Source of the DNA: Terebella lapidaria
Lineage: Eukaryota > Annelida > Polychaeta > Terebellida > Terebellidae
Length of the DNA: 64,000 nt
Reading direction: 5' to 3'
NCBI GenBank assembly: GCA_949152475.1
Contig: OX424566.1
Span: 10,873,177-10,937,176, forward strand
The number at the start of each line of letters is the position of its first letter. The first letter of the stretch is position 1. The translations under genes and the position numbers were made by a program. Of this stretch, positions 35,843 through 47,453 are shown piece by piece. The notes beneath the pieces are model-generated. The model had not been told where the DNA came from. It made no database searches and saw nothing but the letters and a program-made list of their open reading frames with translations.

Positions 35843-36235
35843 ACAAGCACTGGTTCATATGAACTAGTTCATATGAACCAGTTCATACGAACCATAGAAA
35901 AGGTTCATATGAACTGGTTCAAGTAAAAGTTAGACCAAATCACAGAAAGTTGAACCAGTGGACACTTGGACCTATAACTGCTCAGAATTTGTAGAAGTAA
36001 AGACAATTGCCCATTGTTCACATGAATGGTTGCTATGGGGATATTTGATATTTTAGAAAGTCAACAATGCATGTAGAAGTTCCAACATTTGAGAAGTGGT
36101 TCATATGAACCTGCACGTTTCACAGGAAAAGTTCATATGAAACAGTTTGTATTTGGTTCATCTTTTTGAGATTTGGTGCAAGTTTGAGATTTTTGGTTCA
36201 ACTTTTTGGTCCAAAACATGAACCAGTTCATATGA
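35843..36235. repeat. TTCATATGAACC palindrome cluster
   Basis: At least eight words of the form gttcatatgaacc, with a tight group at 35850-35915 (ctggttcatatgaactagtt, catatgaaccagttcat). Located in the loop of the foldback element. Confidence 0.85.
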
Positions 36236-36659
36236 CCCTGTGACTAAGAAACGCGCTCATTGATCAAGTTCTTCCATATCAAAATGTACCCCCATATTTT
36301 CAGCCCAAAAGTGATCGGGAAACTCGTGAATCGTGATCAGGTTGACCCGAAGGTTCTGCAGAATTTTCGGAATTTTCGGATCACGCAAGTCGCAACACAC
36401 AAGTCGCAACATGCAAGTCGCCATTTGCAAGTCGCGGCCGGCAGCACCAGAATTCCATAGTTCAAAGCCATCAACTTCTGTTCTTCGGTCTGTTCCGATT
36501 GTGGACGCCAAAAAAAGATATTTCTTTTCTAAAAAAACGCTAGAAATCTAAAATCTCAACACCCAGTCCACAACTCGCTTCCTCGGACCTCACAACAGGC
36601 AACTCGCAACACGCATGTCGCATAACGCATGTCACCATAGTCACAAGGCGCATATCGCA

Positions 36660-36800
36660 TTTAACACACTGTCTGCCCCTGATGACGCCAGTGTGTGTTT
36701 GAATAAACTATTTGGTCGGGCTTTGTTTCTATTGCAAAATGTTGTATTTTACGTGTGTTATTGTCATCATCAAAATCTACTGTATTTGTGGTAATAGATT
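36660..36800 (-). repeat. Dispersed repeat 'FDDAN', inverted copy in foldback arm
   Basis: cactgtctgcccctgatgac at its left edge is the complement of the right edge of the 31.9-kb copy, and the block ends near gtggtaatagattgatatc. It splits the satellite of the right arm, so it arrived after the arm or was carried with it. Confidence 0.85.
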
Positions 36801-37489
36801 GATATCTACGCATGTCGCAAGTCGTGGTACGTCACGCAAGTCACATCACGCAAGTCGCAACACACAACTCGCAACTGGCATGTCGCCACTCGCAAGTCGT
36901 GGCCGCACCGGAATTCCATACTTAGTCTCACCCAACCCACCGGGGGCGAGACAAAAACGAGGGCCTACCAATGTTTTATGGCCTAGGTACTTATGAACGT
37001 AATGATGTGTCTCCTCATTATATTAACTCAGAATTTGAAAGGTTTCATACGGACTGAATGACATGTTTTCTGTGGGGGAGTACTAAGAACCAATAGATCC
37101 TATCTTGGTCGTTTCCTCAAGATAGCTATAGATAACACCAGACAACTTAAGTCCAGAGTATTAATAGTTTGTCACACGAGTGCTACCTTTGTCTTTATAC
37201 CTATAGTTACAGAATGCGGCTCGGAAATATTCAAAAAGTTTATGTACATTGTTCATTTCATAACATTACATTGTTTATTTCATACCGGACTGATATTGGG
37301 ACCGGGTAGCAAATAACGAACCGAGCATTAGCGAAGTATGTTATGACACGGTCCTGATTAACCAGTCCGTTATGGAATTAACTATGTACTAAATTGCCTA
37401 TTACACATTATCTCCACCTGTGGCTACCAGTTTATAGACTAGAACATAGATTTGTTTGAAAATAGCAGTGGCGTAGATTTATATATTCA

Positions 37490-37565
37490 GTAGGGGGGTA
37501 TGGGCGAGCGAAGCGAGCCACAAACGGTCTGGGGGTCGGGGGGCGCCGTAAGCCCCCCGGATTTT
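37490..37565. repeat. GC-rich hairpin repeat
   Basis: gagcgaagcgagccacaaac is followed by a ggggggc/gccccccg hairpin. The short minus-strand frame over it (Pro/Arg-rich) is a by-product. This style of GC island is common as an interspersed repeat in invertebrates. Confidence 0.6.
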
Positions 37566-38334
37566 TTTTCATTTTTAGCTCTTCTAGAAGCATTCTTAGA
37601 GCATATATGGCATTGATTTTCATTATATTCATTGGAATTTTCCCCCACAATTTCTTCAAATTTGTTTGTGTCACTTTGTGATACACAATTTTTTTTCATC
37701 AGCAAAGTTCACCTGTTCATGTATTATTATTGTTATATGAGCATAAATCACCAACTTATATGACCTCAAAGACATGACAGGCTACAAACTTGCTGGTACA
37801 GGTCAACCAATTTACCAGTAACAAAAATTGCAAATCTTCACTAAAACTATTTTATTCCCATGTATGTTCAAGTACACGTAGTCAACTCAGAATTCACCGA
37901 ATATTGATTTTCTTTGTGCTGAACGAGATGCAAAGTTTTCTGCCAGTTCCTTGATATGTACATTGTCTAACTCATCTTTGTGGACATGGGAAACGCATAC
38001 GGAGTTGAGTCGCTTCTGCGTCATGGATGAGCGAAGCCACGTCTTCAATCGGTGCAAAGCAGAAAAGCTATAGTATACTGTATAGATTTCTGTAGCACGT
38101 AGGTCTTATGTGTTCTGGATTCAATGTGTGGGGGAAGTCTTCTTTTTGGGCGCTGTGATTTATGTCCATGTGCACAGGATAAAGTTTTCGGGGATTGTAC
38201 ATTATTTATTTTGCAGTGATACTACATGTACATAGCAATGACCAATTTTCTACAAGCTTTATCTGTTGGAGATGAATGAAGCTCTACTACGATTTTATTT
38301 TAATTAGGGGCACAATTTTTTTTTGTACCGATTG

Positions 38335-38425
38335 AAGGGGGGGGGGGGGAATAATACATACTTCATCCCCCACCCTTTTTGTAGGGGGGGGATGCATCCC
38401 CTCCATCCCCCCCCCCCCGCCAGGA
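38335..38425. repeat. Poly-G / poly-C cluster
   Basis: A run of about 15 G, then ccccca, ggggggg and a run of about 13 C within 90 bases. It could fold as a G/C stem or G-quadruplex. Assembly accuracy is doubtful in such runs. Confidence 0.85.
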
Positions 38426-38884
38426 TTTACGCCCATGGAAAATAGACTTACTATGATGTTTTATCTATGAGTGAATTGTTAAGACGCGCCATTGGTCTGT
38501 TATTCAGTTTATTTTAGAAACACTTTTGCAAATCCATATCAGACCAGCGAGGCATACACGGGACCATGATATATAGGAGGTATAATATTGTTTGCTGACA
38601 TACGACAGTATTGTATTCGTTGATCTGTGCACTTCACAGTGTGATATCAGATAAACGTGTAATCATGGTAATAATGTACATTTTCATGCAGACATTTGAC
38701 ATCTGGTTATAAGTTGCTTGTGAATAAGCATGAGCATAGGGATACTTTCCACCAAGTGAAACCATTGAAACAAATAGATAGTTGTATATTTGTTTCAATG
38801 GCCTGTCAAATAGATAGCTGCATAGGTCTTAAATAGACATTGAACAAGAGCAATACTGAATTTTGAACACGAATTGAGAGATTT

Positions 38885-39405
38885 TTAAAAACTGGACCAA
38901 GTTGAATATGTGCATTCACACCATCGACAATTAGTGGTAATAAAGCAGAGTAATATGTAGGGTAAGGCAGATTGAACAGATACCGGAGAGCCTTTGATAT
39001 GCAGTATAAAACAATTCCGTGGATTTATCTGATACATCAAGAAGTTTTGAACCGTACAATGACATGCAATAAGTTTTAAATAAATGTATAGAAATTTTGT
39101 AGGTACGCCACTAAAATGACATTTTTCCATGATTGCTTCGGACTTGAAGTCAGTTATAAACTCGTTTACAATGTCGATTTGCTTGCATTGCGTATCAGAT
39201 TGCCAACATTTATAGTCTATCACTTTTTTCTTCAATACATTCAGCCGTAAACAGAGTGTTTCGCTTTCAATTAGATGATTTGCCGACCCATGTTTCACAT
39301 TTACATGTACTTCGCTCTTAGAAAACATAACATTATATTCTTCAGCATACTCAGAAGAAACATCAAGCAGATTCTCACGGCTAGAAGCAGTAGGAATAAG
39401 TAGTA
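38885..39405 (-). CDS. Hypothetical protein ORF, not recognised
   Basis: ATG-initiated frame 39328-38885 (147 codons), open further upstream to about 39405, where it reads PTASSRENLLDVSSEYAEEY before MFSKSEVHVNVKHGSANHLI. The first ~100 residues have balanced, protein-like composition (many Lys, Glu, Asp; SETLCLRLNVLKKKVIDYKC). The last ~60 residues are Cys/Phe/Ile-rich and may be untranslated. No domain recognised. A GC-rich patch at 39600-39720 on its upstream side could be a promoter or another exon. May be an exon of an unknown gene or a transposon fragment. Confidence 0.35.
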
Positions 39406-40200
39406 TTCAGAGTCCCTCTATGTCGGTCCACTTCGTGCCGTTGCAGAATGTCATAGAACTTGGTTCAGCAAATGGTAAATATCCTTGTTTGTAGAATCTG
39501 TAATTCCAAAATAAGGATTGCATAAATGTACCAAAAATGATTCCTAGTATTGAAACAACGTGCACACCGTAATTTCCCTGCATTTTTACGTAGGAAAATT
39601 GAATACTTTCACCCGCGAACTCCCACCTTACACGCCATCAATCCCTGGCTGAAGGTACCGAGGCCGCAGCCGGCCAGACTCCAGAGAGCTGCTCGTTGGC
39701 TCCCGCTCCACTAACGCCACCGTCAGTCACTTTAACAAAAAAAAACTCATAACAAAAAAAAATTGTTCCCCACCCTCCCTTCCCGCTTTCCATATATTTT
39801 TTTTAACAATGATCAGTCTTCGTATTTCCAGAAATGGAACAGATATGATATTATGAAATCTTATTCAATATTTAAATTAATGGGCAAAAAATAGGTGATT
39901 ATTCATATTTTGACATCTCGGGAAATATATAACTAAACTGCAAGTTTGAAGCTTTGAGAATATTTTTATATCGTGAATTAAATTTAATTTAAGTTATTTA
40001 GTTTTAGATATATCTTTGAAATTACTCATCGTATACAAATTAAATCAAATCTGCTTAAGTATTTCCAAATAAAAATTATATGTTGGATACTGCGAAGTTT
40101 CTGTTGTTTGACAATTGATTTTCCAATACACGGTGGACAAAATAATCCTAGCACTAATCATGCGCCTTATATTGTGCATCTGCACAATATATTGCAAGAA

Positions 40201-41640
40201 TAGACGTGGAATCAATACCCAGTATCAAGTATTCCGAGCAAACAAAACAGGGTCCGTTATCCAATCTCATAGTCCGGGGACAGAAAGTCATATCAGGCAT
40301 ACGAAGTGAGAGAAAACAAAAATGACAGGGAAACTCATGAACCCCCGTAAATGGCCATCAGGAGGTGAAATCAGGTGTTCCGGAAAGAGTGAGCATTTCC
40401 TGCCCCACTAGTGGCACCCGTCATGAATTCCCCAAAATTAACATGAAAAAAGATCTAGTTGCATGGCAGACATGGATTTGCTGTATTTATCAACCAGATC
40501 ATGATGACGTCCATAGAATTTCTTAAACGCAGCGATAAGTCTTGGTAAAACATATCCTTGTCGTAGCAGTTTAGAGACTAGCTGGGCACTTCGATAGACA
40601 AAGTCCTCATATTTGCAACTAGCTCTGGAATAGCGTATAAGTTGAGAAACAAACACACCATATGCCGGTGACATAGGAATGTTGCTGCTTAGAAAAGGGA
40701 AATTGACTATGGAAAAATTGAAATCATCACGTTTGTCATATAATCTAGTTGACAGGTTAGAATCATTATCAATCTCCAACCTCAGGTCTAGATAGTTGGA
40801 AAAATTAGCGGATTCTGTAGTATCCTTAATTTCAAGTTCCTTAGGATATATGACATCCAAATAATCACCAAACTTGGGATTATTTAGCGACAATACATCA
40901 TCTATGTATCGGAAAGTGAAATTAAAATTACATGTTAGTTTCTTAGAACCTCCTCTTTGTAAATGTTGGATAAAATCTGATTCATATGAGTATAAAAACA
41001 GGTCTGCCAATAATGGTGCACAGTTTGTACCCATGGGAATACCAATAGTTTGTTGAAATATTCGACCACCAAATTCCACAAAAATATTATCAATCAGAAA
41101 ATTAACCATATTTACCACATCCATTTCAGTATATTTGTATGGGGCATCAGAGTGGCCTTTAACAAAATAAGCGGTATTATATTTAACTACAATATAGTGG
41201 TACCGACGTTGTCCCTTTTTAGAGAAAAATGAATTATTGATTAGTTTTTTAAGCTGAGATTTCAGTTCAGAATGAGGTATAGTTGTGTACAAAGTGGAGA
41301 AATCAAATGTTTTGATAGACGTTACTATTGAAAGTGTGTGAGCATGTAGATATTCCAATAAAGATTTGGAATTTTTTAATATCCACATTTGGTTTATACC
41401 ACTTCTAGAATAGATGGTTTCAGAGTACTTTTGGAGACCCTGTTTAATTTTAGACAATATAGTAGTTAATATTTTAGAAAGGGCTTTGGTAGAACATGAT
41501 GCTGAACCTGAAATATATCTTTGCTTGTGTGGATTTTTGTGCAACTTTGGGATCCAATATAAGTTCGGTAGATTAGAATAACGCGTTAATAACATGCCTG
41601 CTGTTATTTCATGTGGATGTTTTTCAGTAGATGTCTCGAC
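40201..41640 (-). mobile_element. Penelope-like retroelement, copy 1 (5' truncated)
   Basis: The 3' end is set by the start of identity with the 54.3-kb copy (tagacgtggaatcaatacc at 40201 and 54291). The right limit is where the reading frame loses family character, near 41640. About 240 bp of 3' sequence follows the stop codon, nearly identical in both copies. Confidence 0.85.
40438..41595 (-). CDS. Reverse transcriptase, Penelope-like
   Basis: 385 codons from the first Met, open ~28 codons further upstream. It copies element RNA into DNA. Motifs in order: LPNLYWIPKLHKNPHK at 9-24, catalytic Asp of motif A in FDFSTLYTTIPH at 97-108 (D98), GIPMGTNCAPLLADLF at 185-200, YIDDV at 230-234 (D232, D233), and KRDDFNFSIVNFPF after it. 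'LYTT.PH' and 'IPMGTNCAPL.ADLF' are typical of Penelope-type RTs and of a related family abundant in corals and bivalves. The GIY-YIG endonuclease usual at the C-terminus of Penelope proteins is not present: the frame stops about 150 residues after YIDD. All RT catalytic Asp are kept, so the domain may be functional, but the element lacks its 5' end. Confidence 0.85.
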   Translation of the reverse strand: MLLTRYSNLPNLYWIPKLHKNPHKQRYISGSASCSTKALSKILTTILSKIKQGLQKYSETIYSRSGINQMWILKNSKSLLEYLHAHTLSIVTSIKTFDFSTLYTTIPHSELKSQLKKLINNSFFSKKGQRRYHYIVVKYNTAYFVKGHSDAPYKYTEMDVVNMVNFLIDNIFVEFGGRIFQQTIGIPMGTNCAPLLADLFLYSYESDFIQHLQRGGSKKLTCNFNFTFRYIDDVLSLNNPKFGDYLDVIYPKELEIKDTTESANFSNYLDLRLEIDNDSNLSTRLYDKRDDFNFSIVNFPFLSSNIPMSPAYGVFVSQLIRYSRASCKYEDFVYRSAQLVSKLLRQGYVLPRLIAAFKKFYGRHHDLVDKYSKSMSAMQLDLFSC

Positions 41641-44330
41641 TTCGAATATCTCGAGGTCCTTTGTACAGTTGCTCGATTGTACTTTCTATTTTCCTATTTA
41701 ATAAACGAAACACCGAAAAGCTAGCACATGGCAATAAAATCGCCATGACATACATACATACATAAATATACTCCTGAATTATAATGTGAAAGAGTTTCCG
41801 ATTCAAGATTCACGTGCACTTTGAAGGTTTGACGCACTCGCATGGCTAATAAATTATGTTAAAACACACAATCAGTTCAACACCCATCCTTCCCGGCCTA
41901 CCTTTCATCCATTGTTTGGCGAAAGCACATTCTCGAAAATCATTAGTGTGCATAATTTCATGAAATCTATGATCAGATATCGGGATGTTAGGTCATTATT
42001 TCTTAATGATACCAATAACCCCCCCCCCCCCCCCAAAGAAAAAAAAATGATTAACCGATTTCACGGAGCAATATAATGATATGAGTTTCACAAAAGCCCA
42101 AATTATTACATAATTTACCCATTGATTCAGCGTATCGAGGGAAAATCACGTCGGGTGTATAAGAGTTAACAAAATTTATTCATTCTGCGATAGCTTTATT
42201 TTGTCTATACAATGAGAAATCTTACAAATTTGGGTTTGAAAATGTGTTTTATGTGCCTAAATTTAGTTTCCAAATCAAGATTCAAATTCGGGCGCGTCAA
42301 ATTTTTCCTCAAAGCGGCCCGCCTTGTGGGCGAGTTCTATACACAGTCTGATGACGTCATTGGTATTATTTTGTTTAGATACTGTGGCAACCGGCAATGT
42401 AAGAAGGCCGATCATTTTCTATTCACTGTTTTCATGCATGATTAACGGCAATTTTCTGAGTATCCGTTGTCGAACTGTACATATTTCCTATATATTCCCG
42501 ACTATCCCGAGATGTACATTCGAGTTTACGTGACAAACAAGAATGCTAAATTTGGCTGATTTCAAAATTGATTCCAACTCTAATCTCATAACCCTTCATC
42601 ATAATATCATAAACATACAGAGTGTGCTGTTATATCATTGCGTGCATTATTTATTCCATTAAACTCATATGTGCTTACTTCATCACTTTGTGTGCAACTT
42701 ATGGCGTAATATTCCGTGGACTCTTAATTTTCATGAAATTATAATTTGTGCCTACTTCAACGATTACTGTGCAATCTGTGGCCTCTGCGCCTCGTCACAA
42801 TGCACTACGGCAGGTGTGCATTCATGATAAAGTGCGTAAATCATTCTAGAGCGCGTGGAGTTCGCCCACCGTGCATTTCACATCAGAAATTTCACCATTG
42901 GAAATCGAAACTGGAACATATACCAACACCCCCTTAGAATCAAGTATATGAAGATTTCATTCATTATTAGCTTGCCCCGCTCACTGCGAACCCCGTGAAT
43001 TCCACGTACGTTTAGATTATCGTTTCAAAGATATGATCATGTTTGCAGCAAGTTATGAATTGCGTGTTAATATTCTAACTAAAAAAATGATATGGGTTGT
43101 GGGAGAAAGTACTCGTCTAGGAATTTCGCGTTCCCAATAGAAGCGAAAGTCGCGAACATTAATGGACGCGAAAGTAGGGGGTATACAGTATGCAAACTTC
43201 GGATCTACATTGCATAACTGCGTTATAATATTTTTTGCGATGTTAATAATAATAAACATCTTGATAAGTTCGCAAACATTGTCAAATATATTTACTAGCC
43301 AAATACTTGTGCGATTCTCTCAACACCGCAAGTAGATTACTGTATATTTGTTGATATATTTTGTACTTATTTTTTACACCATATGTATGCCAATATACAC
43401 GTGTTTTATAGTGACTGATAAGCCCTGCGTGGCTGAAGGGTATTCAGATGTATTGAATCGTCACATTGTTATTGTATTCATGTGTGTATCTTGATCGTTC
43501 CAATAAATGGTCCAAAATCAAATTACATCGTTGCAACGAGAGATTCGCGTTTCTATTTCCAGTTAGTTTCCCGATAATAGTTTGTATAATGTTGGAATTG
43601 ATTTCAACTATAGAATGTTGTTGTTTATGCCGAATAAAAGAAATCCGATCTCATGGACGAGTAATTGTAGAGAATGTCACAACACGACTGGTCGTAGACA
43701 AAACAATCCGCCGATATTTGGTGAACAAGTGACGCGTTAATAATAATAAACATCTGTCACTCGCAATTTTCTGTTACCAAATGTGAACTTATTCGATAGC
43801 TTTAACACATACGCTGAATGTGTCAGTTGTTTTTTTTATATGCAAACTCTATGACATAAATTTACCACGATTATATGTATGTGTATTTGAGTCTGTGTCC
43901 CCGTGTATTATAACGTTTGTATAAATATCTGAAGTTTCATTGATCTCTCTATCACTCTATGATAGGAACCGTTTCGGCTCAATGTAAACAACAACAATCA
44001 TACATTGAAAATCAGTTTACATTTTATTGACATCCCAATTTACATTTTATTGAACTCCTACGATTCCCCACATTCGACGAAACGAAATATCACAGAAATA
44101 CATTTAGTTATCTCCACACTGTTAAATAAACTACAAAACATGTACAAAACTATACACAACTGCATGCAAATGACCAAAGTTGATATCGTTGATATGACAC
44201 ATACGTGTTTACAGCAAAAATGAAAAACATTCTGAATTAACTAAAATGTTCCATTCAGCAATTTACCAACATGTATAATATCCACATTATAATCACAACT
44301 GACAATCATCATTCATATGTTTATAAATCA
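41640..44330. other. Spacer, no gene seen
   Basis: Contains poly-C (42018), a possible fragment of an interspersed repeat with cgaaagt/gcgaac words (43100-43180), and scattered short frames without coding character. Confidence 0.45.
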
Positions 44331-44334
44331 TACA

Positions 44335-44340
44335 TTTATT
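44335..44340 (-). terminator. Candidate polyadenylation signal
   Basis: AATAAA on the minus strand about 210 bases after the stop codon of the propeller gene. Context is AT-rich with repeated ataaatgta words, so chance occurrence is possible. Confidence 0.45.
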
Positions 44341-44548
44341 TACACCATACATTTGTTCATCAATTTAAAGCATACATGTATCATTGATATATTATCATCA
44401 ATCTAGAACATACATTTATCATGGATACATTTATCACATGTTCACCCTGTACATTTATCACTGAATACTATCCAGTTTTATCAATATATTCATGTACAGT
44501 GATAAGCAATGATTATGTACATATCGATGTGCTAGTGACAGTGGAGCT

Positions 44549-44983
44549 TTACTCCAGGAACCCCGCCACGTTATACACAATCAGTTTGTCCCAGGTACGT
44601 ACGGCGAGGAGTCTGTCCCCGGACAGCGCCAGACCCTCGACGTAACTCTCTCCTGTATCAACCAGCACGTGCTTGACCCTAGCGGTGTCACTGACCCCCC
44701 ACAGACGGACAGAGCCGCCCTCGTGTCCAGATAACCACGTGTCCTTCCTCACCGCGCACACTGAGGAGATATCTGGGAGCCGGTCAGGGAGAGGAACACG
44801 ATGTAGGAGCTCCCCGGCCGGGCTGTACACACGGACTCCCCGCCGCCAGTCAGCCAGGAGGATGTGGCCGCTCTGCTGGCAGACAGACAGCCGACCTGGG
44901 AGCACATAGCTGTCGACATCCTTCACCTCCCAGAGCAGGTCACCGTCAGACACTCGGTACTTCCGGAGGTAACAACTGGACAT
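44549..44983 (-). CDS. Propeller gene, terminal exon
   Basis: 145 codons including the stop. Reads MSSCYLRKYRVSDGDLLWEV and later VCAVRKDTWLSGHEGGSVRL, WGVSDTARVKHVLVDTGESY, LLAVRTWDKLIVYNVAGFLE. About three blades. The ATG at its start is probably internal, since it follows a perfect acceptor in phase 0. Confidence 0.85.
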   Translation of the reverse strand: MSSCYLRKYRVSDGDLLWEVKDVDSYVLPGRLSVCQQSGHILLADWRRGVRVYSPAGELLHRVPLPDRLPDISSVCAVRKDTWLSGHEGGSVRLWGVSDTARVKHVLVDTGESYVEGLALSGDRLLAVRTWDKLIVYNVAGFLE

Positions 44984-45949
44984 CTGATGGTAATAATAAT
45001 AATAATGTAACAATAATAATAATAATAATATGGATATAACACTAATACAATAGGCTAATAATATGTATTATTATCTATCACCTTACAAAAACAAGAAAAT
45101 AGTAATGTTCTACTAGAACTCAATCATACAACATTTTTGTGATATATTTAAATATCCAATTATATTGTTTTCAATCGAATCCAACAACACAAAATACATA
45201 TTGTACATGTACACAATGTACATAATGAACCAATGTACAACATTCATACAAATTGAATCTTCTCACCTCATCTGTCACCACCATAACAATCTCCCCGTCA
45301 TGTGTCCAGCGTGCGGCTGTAGGCTGCTTTATGTCCCTCCCTGACGGCTGATCTTGTAGCTGGTAGGTTGCCTGGCGACGGTAGGACACCCCCGACTCCC
45401 TCCTGAACACTGTCCACCAGTGTGGCCCCGTCCCGTGAGTCACCAGGACGGCGGCCCCGTCAGGTGTCGAGTCGACACAGCGCGGATCCTGTATCGGGGC
45501 TGTGTCGATCTGGAGCTGCAGACTCTCCCCGCTCTCAGACACCAGGCGTATCTGAATTAATTAAAATGTTCCTCAAATAATAATGTAAATTTTCTTGACT
45601 GTAATATGGTTGAACAATTTTCTTATTTAAATTCAGTGTGTCAAAAGCAACTTGCTGTGTATTTAAGTAAAGCATGGGAATTACGCCAGTCTGTCATATA
45701 TAACTGTAACAACAACAAAAACATTAGTAGTGACTTATAATCCCTGTGAGGCTGAATACATCTGATTATGTGTGTGTGTTATAATTATATTCATTTTGTA
45801 TATGTCGCTATAATGAACAATTTACTTACTCACTTAATACTTACTATGTCACCTGACCCTGTGATGTACCAGAGAGCGGGGGAAGCCGCGGCCGCCGTCC
45901 AGGTGAAGTCACGGGGCCGTGTTTCTTTGGTCCACATTCGGCGTGGAAC
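44549..45949 (-). CDS. Beta-propeller (WD40/NHL-like) gene, last three exons
   Basis: Exons 45949-45845, 45551-45267 and 44983-44549, all phase 0, with stop TAA at 44549-44551. Splice sites: acceptors tttatgcag, taattcag, ttaccatcag; donors ACATA|GTAAGT, GATGAG|GTGAG. The exons are GC-rich islands in AT-rich DNA. Blade-like strands: TAARWTHDGEIVMVVTDE, GRLSVCQQSGHILLADWRRG, VRVYSPAGELL, GHEGGSVRLWGVSDTA, EGLALSGDRLLAVRTWDKLI. SVRLWGV is a WD40-type ending, while 'GHILLADWRRGVRVYSPAGEL' resembles NHL repeats. Such propellers are scaffolds for protein contacts; the N-terminal domains lie off to the right and were not found, so the role is open. Confidence 0.8.
45267..45551 (-). CDS. Propeller gene, exon n-1
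   Basis: 285 nt, 95 codons. Reads IRLVSESGESLQLQIDTAPI, DPRCVDSTPDGAAVLVTHGT, YRRQATYQLQDQPSGRDIKQ and AARWTHDGEIVMVVTDE. 'VDSTPDGAAVLV' and 'ARWTHDGEIVMV' are blade strands of the 'v.fspdg..l.v' kind. Confidence 0.82.
45845..45949 (-). CDS. Propeller gene, exon n-2
   Basis: 105 nt, 35 codons. Reads VPRRMWTKETRPRDFTWTAA then AASPALWYITGSGDI. 'PALWYITGSGDI' is a propeller-type strand pair. Strong donor ACATA|GTAAGTATT. Confidence 0.78.
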
Positions 45950-47453
45950 CTGCATAAAGTGTCAAAATAATGTTATGTATACGTCCATGGTAACCGACAA
46001 TAAACAAGGATCAATGGTGAATACACATACAGCCAGAGTACAGAGTAGACATCTATGTTTACACAATAAGAAACTATTTGTAACGTGTTAGGGGCAACTT
46101 GTTAGCAAATAGTTATTCCATAGCTATTTTGGTGTTGAATAATGTATATCTATATTTATAACGTAATATTGAGATAACCCATAGAGAAAATCTTCTATGG
46201 GTTTCTGCTATAAATAAAAACAAAATATATTATATTTATAAGCTAATTACAATGTATAAACATATACAACTAAAATCTTCTGTTATAATCTGTCTTTCCT
46301 ATTACTGTCACTTTATTGGGCTTTGTCGCATATTGTATCTGGATTAGATATTTAGATTAACGACATTCACGAACTCCAAGGGGCATGATCACTGATTTAT
46401 TCAGCGTTGATATCAGTAGTTATTTAAACTCATTTTATGATTATGGTCTCGTGATTTTTGGGAAATAATGTACAGATGGGTGCTGGAAATGATATCAACG
46501 TCTCTTGTGTCAGTTCATTATCTCACATATGGGCATACAATTGAGAGCGGCCCATGGTACAAAGCCCATTGACTCACTGCATGATCGAGTGAAATAAATC
46601 CTGCTGGCTTCGAATGTCCAAGTGCACCGTGGTGAGACTGGATGCACTAGCGATCGTTAGTGCATACCGCAATGGCGAACCCACTCGCGGTTCGTTTGAA
46701 ATTTCTTCATTTTCCCGATAATTACGATTGTGATCGATACACACATACATCTGCTGATTCTTATGCGCGAAACAACCATTCGTTGCAAATACATGGCGAT
46801 TTATGTTGGTTTGAGCATGAAAAACTCGTCTGAAGAAAGCCGAAAGATTTCCTATGATTGTTTTCATAAAATCGAAGATTCACTAACGAACATGTGAAGA
46901 TTCCCTAACGATTTTTTCTTTATTAATTCAAATCTACGTTATTCAAATGTTAAACGTGAAATAAAGTACCAATTGACATGTATTAATGTGTACAGATGAT
47001 CTTCTACTGTTCTAGTACAGATTTCCTTTTTTTAATGTGATATTCGTTAATTTATGTCGCATAAATCAACGAATTCACAATGGTGTATGATATGGACCTA
47101 TTACAATATACACGTATTAGGCCTATATCGTTAGGGAATCTCACTTTTGTCGTTGGTGAATCTTATCGATAATTCGTTTCCTCAACATATCTAAACAAAG
47201 AAGCGTCATCTGCTTGAAATAACTACGCTTTGACCAAAACACTAAGCTACCTTCAGAGTATCCATTTATCACAAATGGACCTGTCATTTGATGAAATACG
47301 GTTAAAAACCAAACTGACCGTGTTCACTGTCTGCCATTGTGGGATGCACTAACGATCGTTAGTGCATCCAGTATCGCCACAGTGAAATGGTGGCTGGGCG
47401 TAACACGCGTTATGATTCAGGGAGTGCCGCACAGAGCCGTATTACTACTCAGG
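45950..47453. other. Upstream intron or spacer of the propeller gene
   Basis: Earlier exons of the propeller gene were not found. Contains a near-palindrome at 46640-46668 (gatgcactagcgatcgttag) and its perfect relative at 47342. A 97-codon minus frame (46574-46867) has no domain features. Confidence 0.4.
47342..47369. repeat. Perfect 28-bp palindrome
   Basis: Half-site ggatgcactaacga followed by its exact complement. A diverged copy lies at 46640-46668, about 700 bp away. Such sites can be element ends or centres, or protein-binding sites. Confidence 0.9.

Larger units (their letters stand above)
34856..36925. mobile_element. Large foldback element with 'GCGACTTGCG' satellite arms
   Basis: Left arm 34856-35330 and right arm 36375-36925 are inverted copies: atggaattccggtgcggcca at the left end reappears as its complement at the right end. 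Each arm has degenerate 8-11-bp repeats (gcgacttgcg, cgacatgcg), then a shared ~100-bp block (35056-35155, 36466-36570; contains ggcgtccac, cggaacagaccga). The right arm carries an inserted FDDAN repeat at 36660-36800. The loop holds TTCATATGAACC palindromes. No coding sequence; a Foldback-type or self-propagating satellite is likely. Confidence 0.8.

Noticed and set aside
37432..37686. 84-codon ORF with Pro/Arg-rich end
   Set aside because: Runs through a GC hairpin repeat; looks like an interspersed repeat, not a gene.
46574..46867. Candidate upstream exon of the propeller gene
   Set aside because: No acceptor/donor pair in phase 0 and no blade-like strands.
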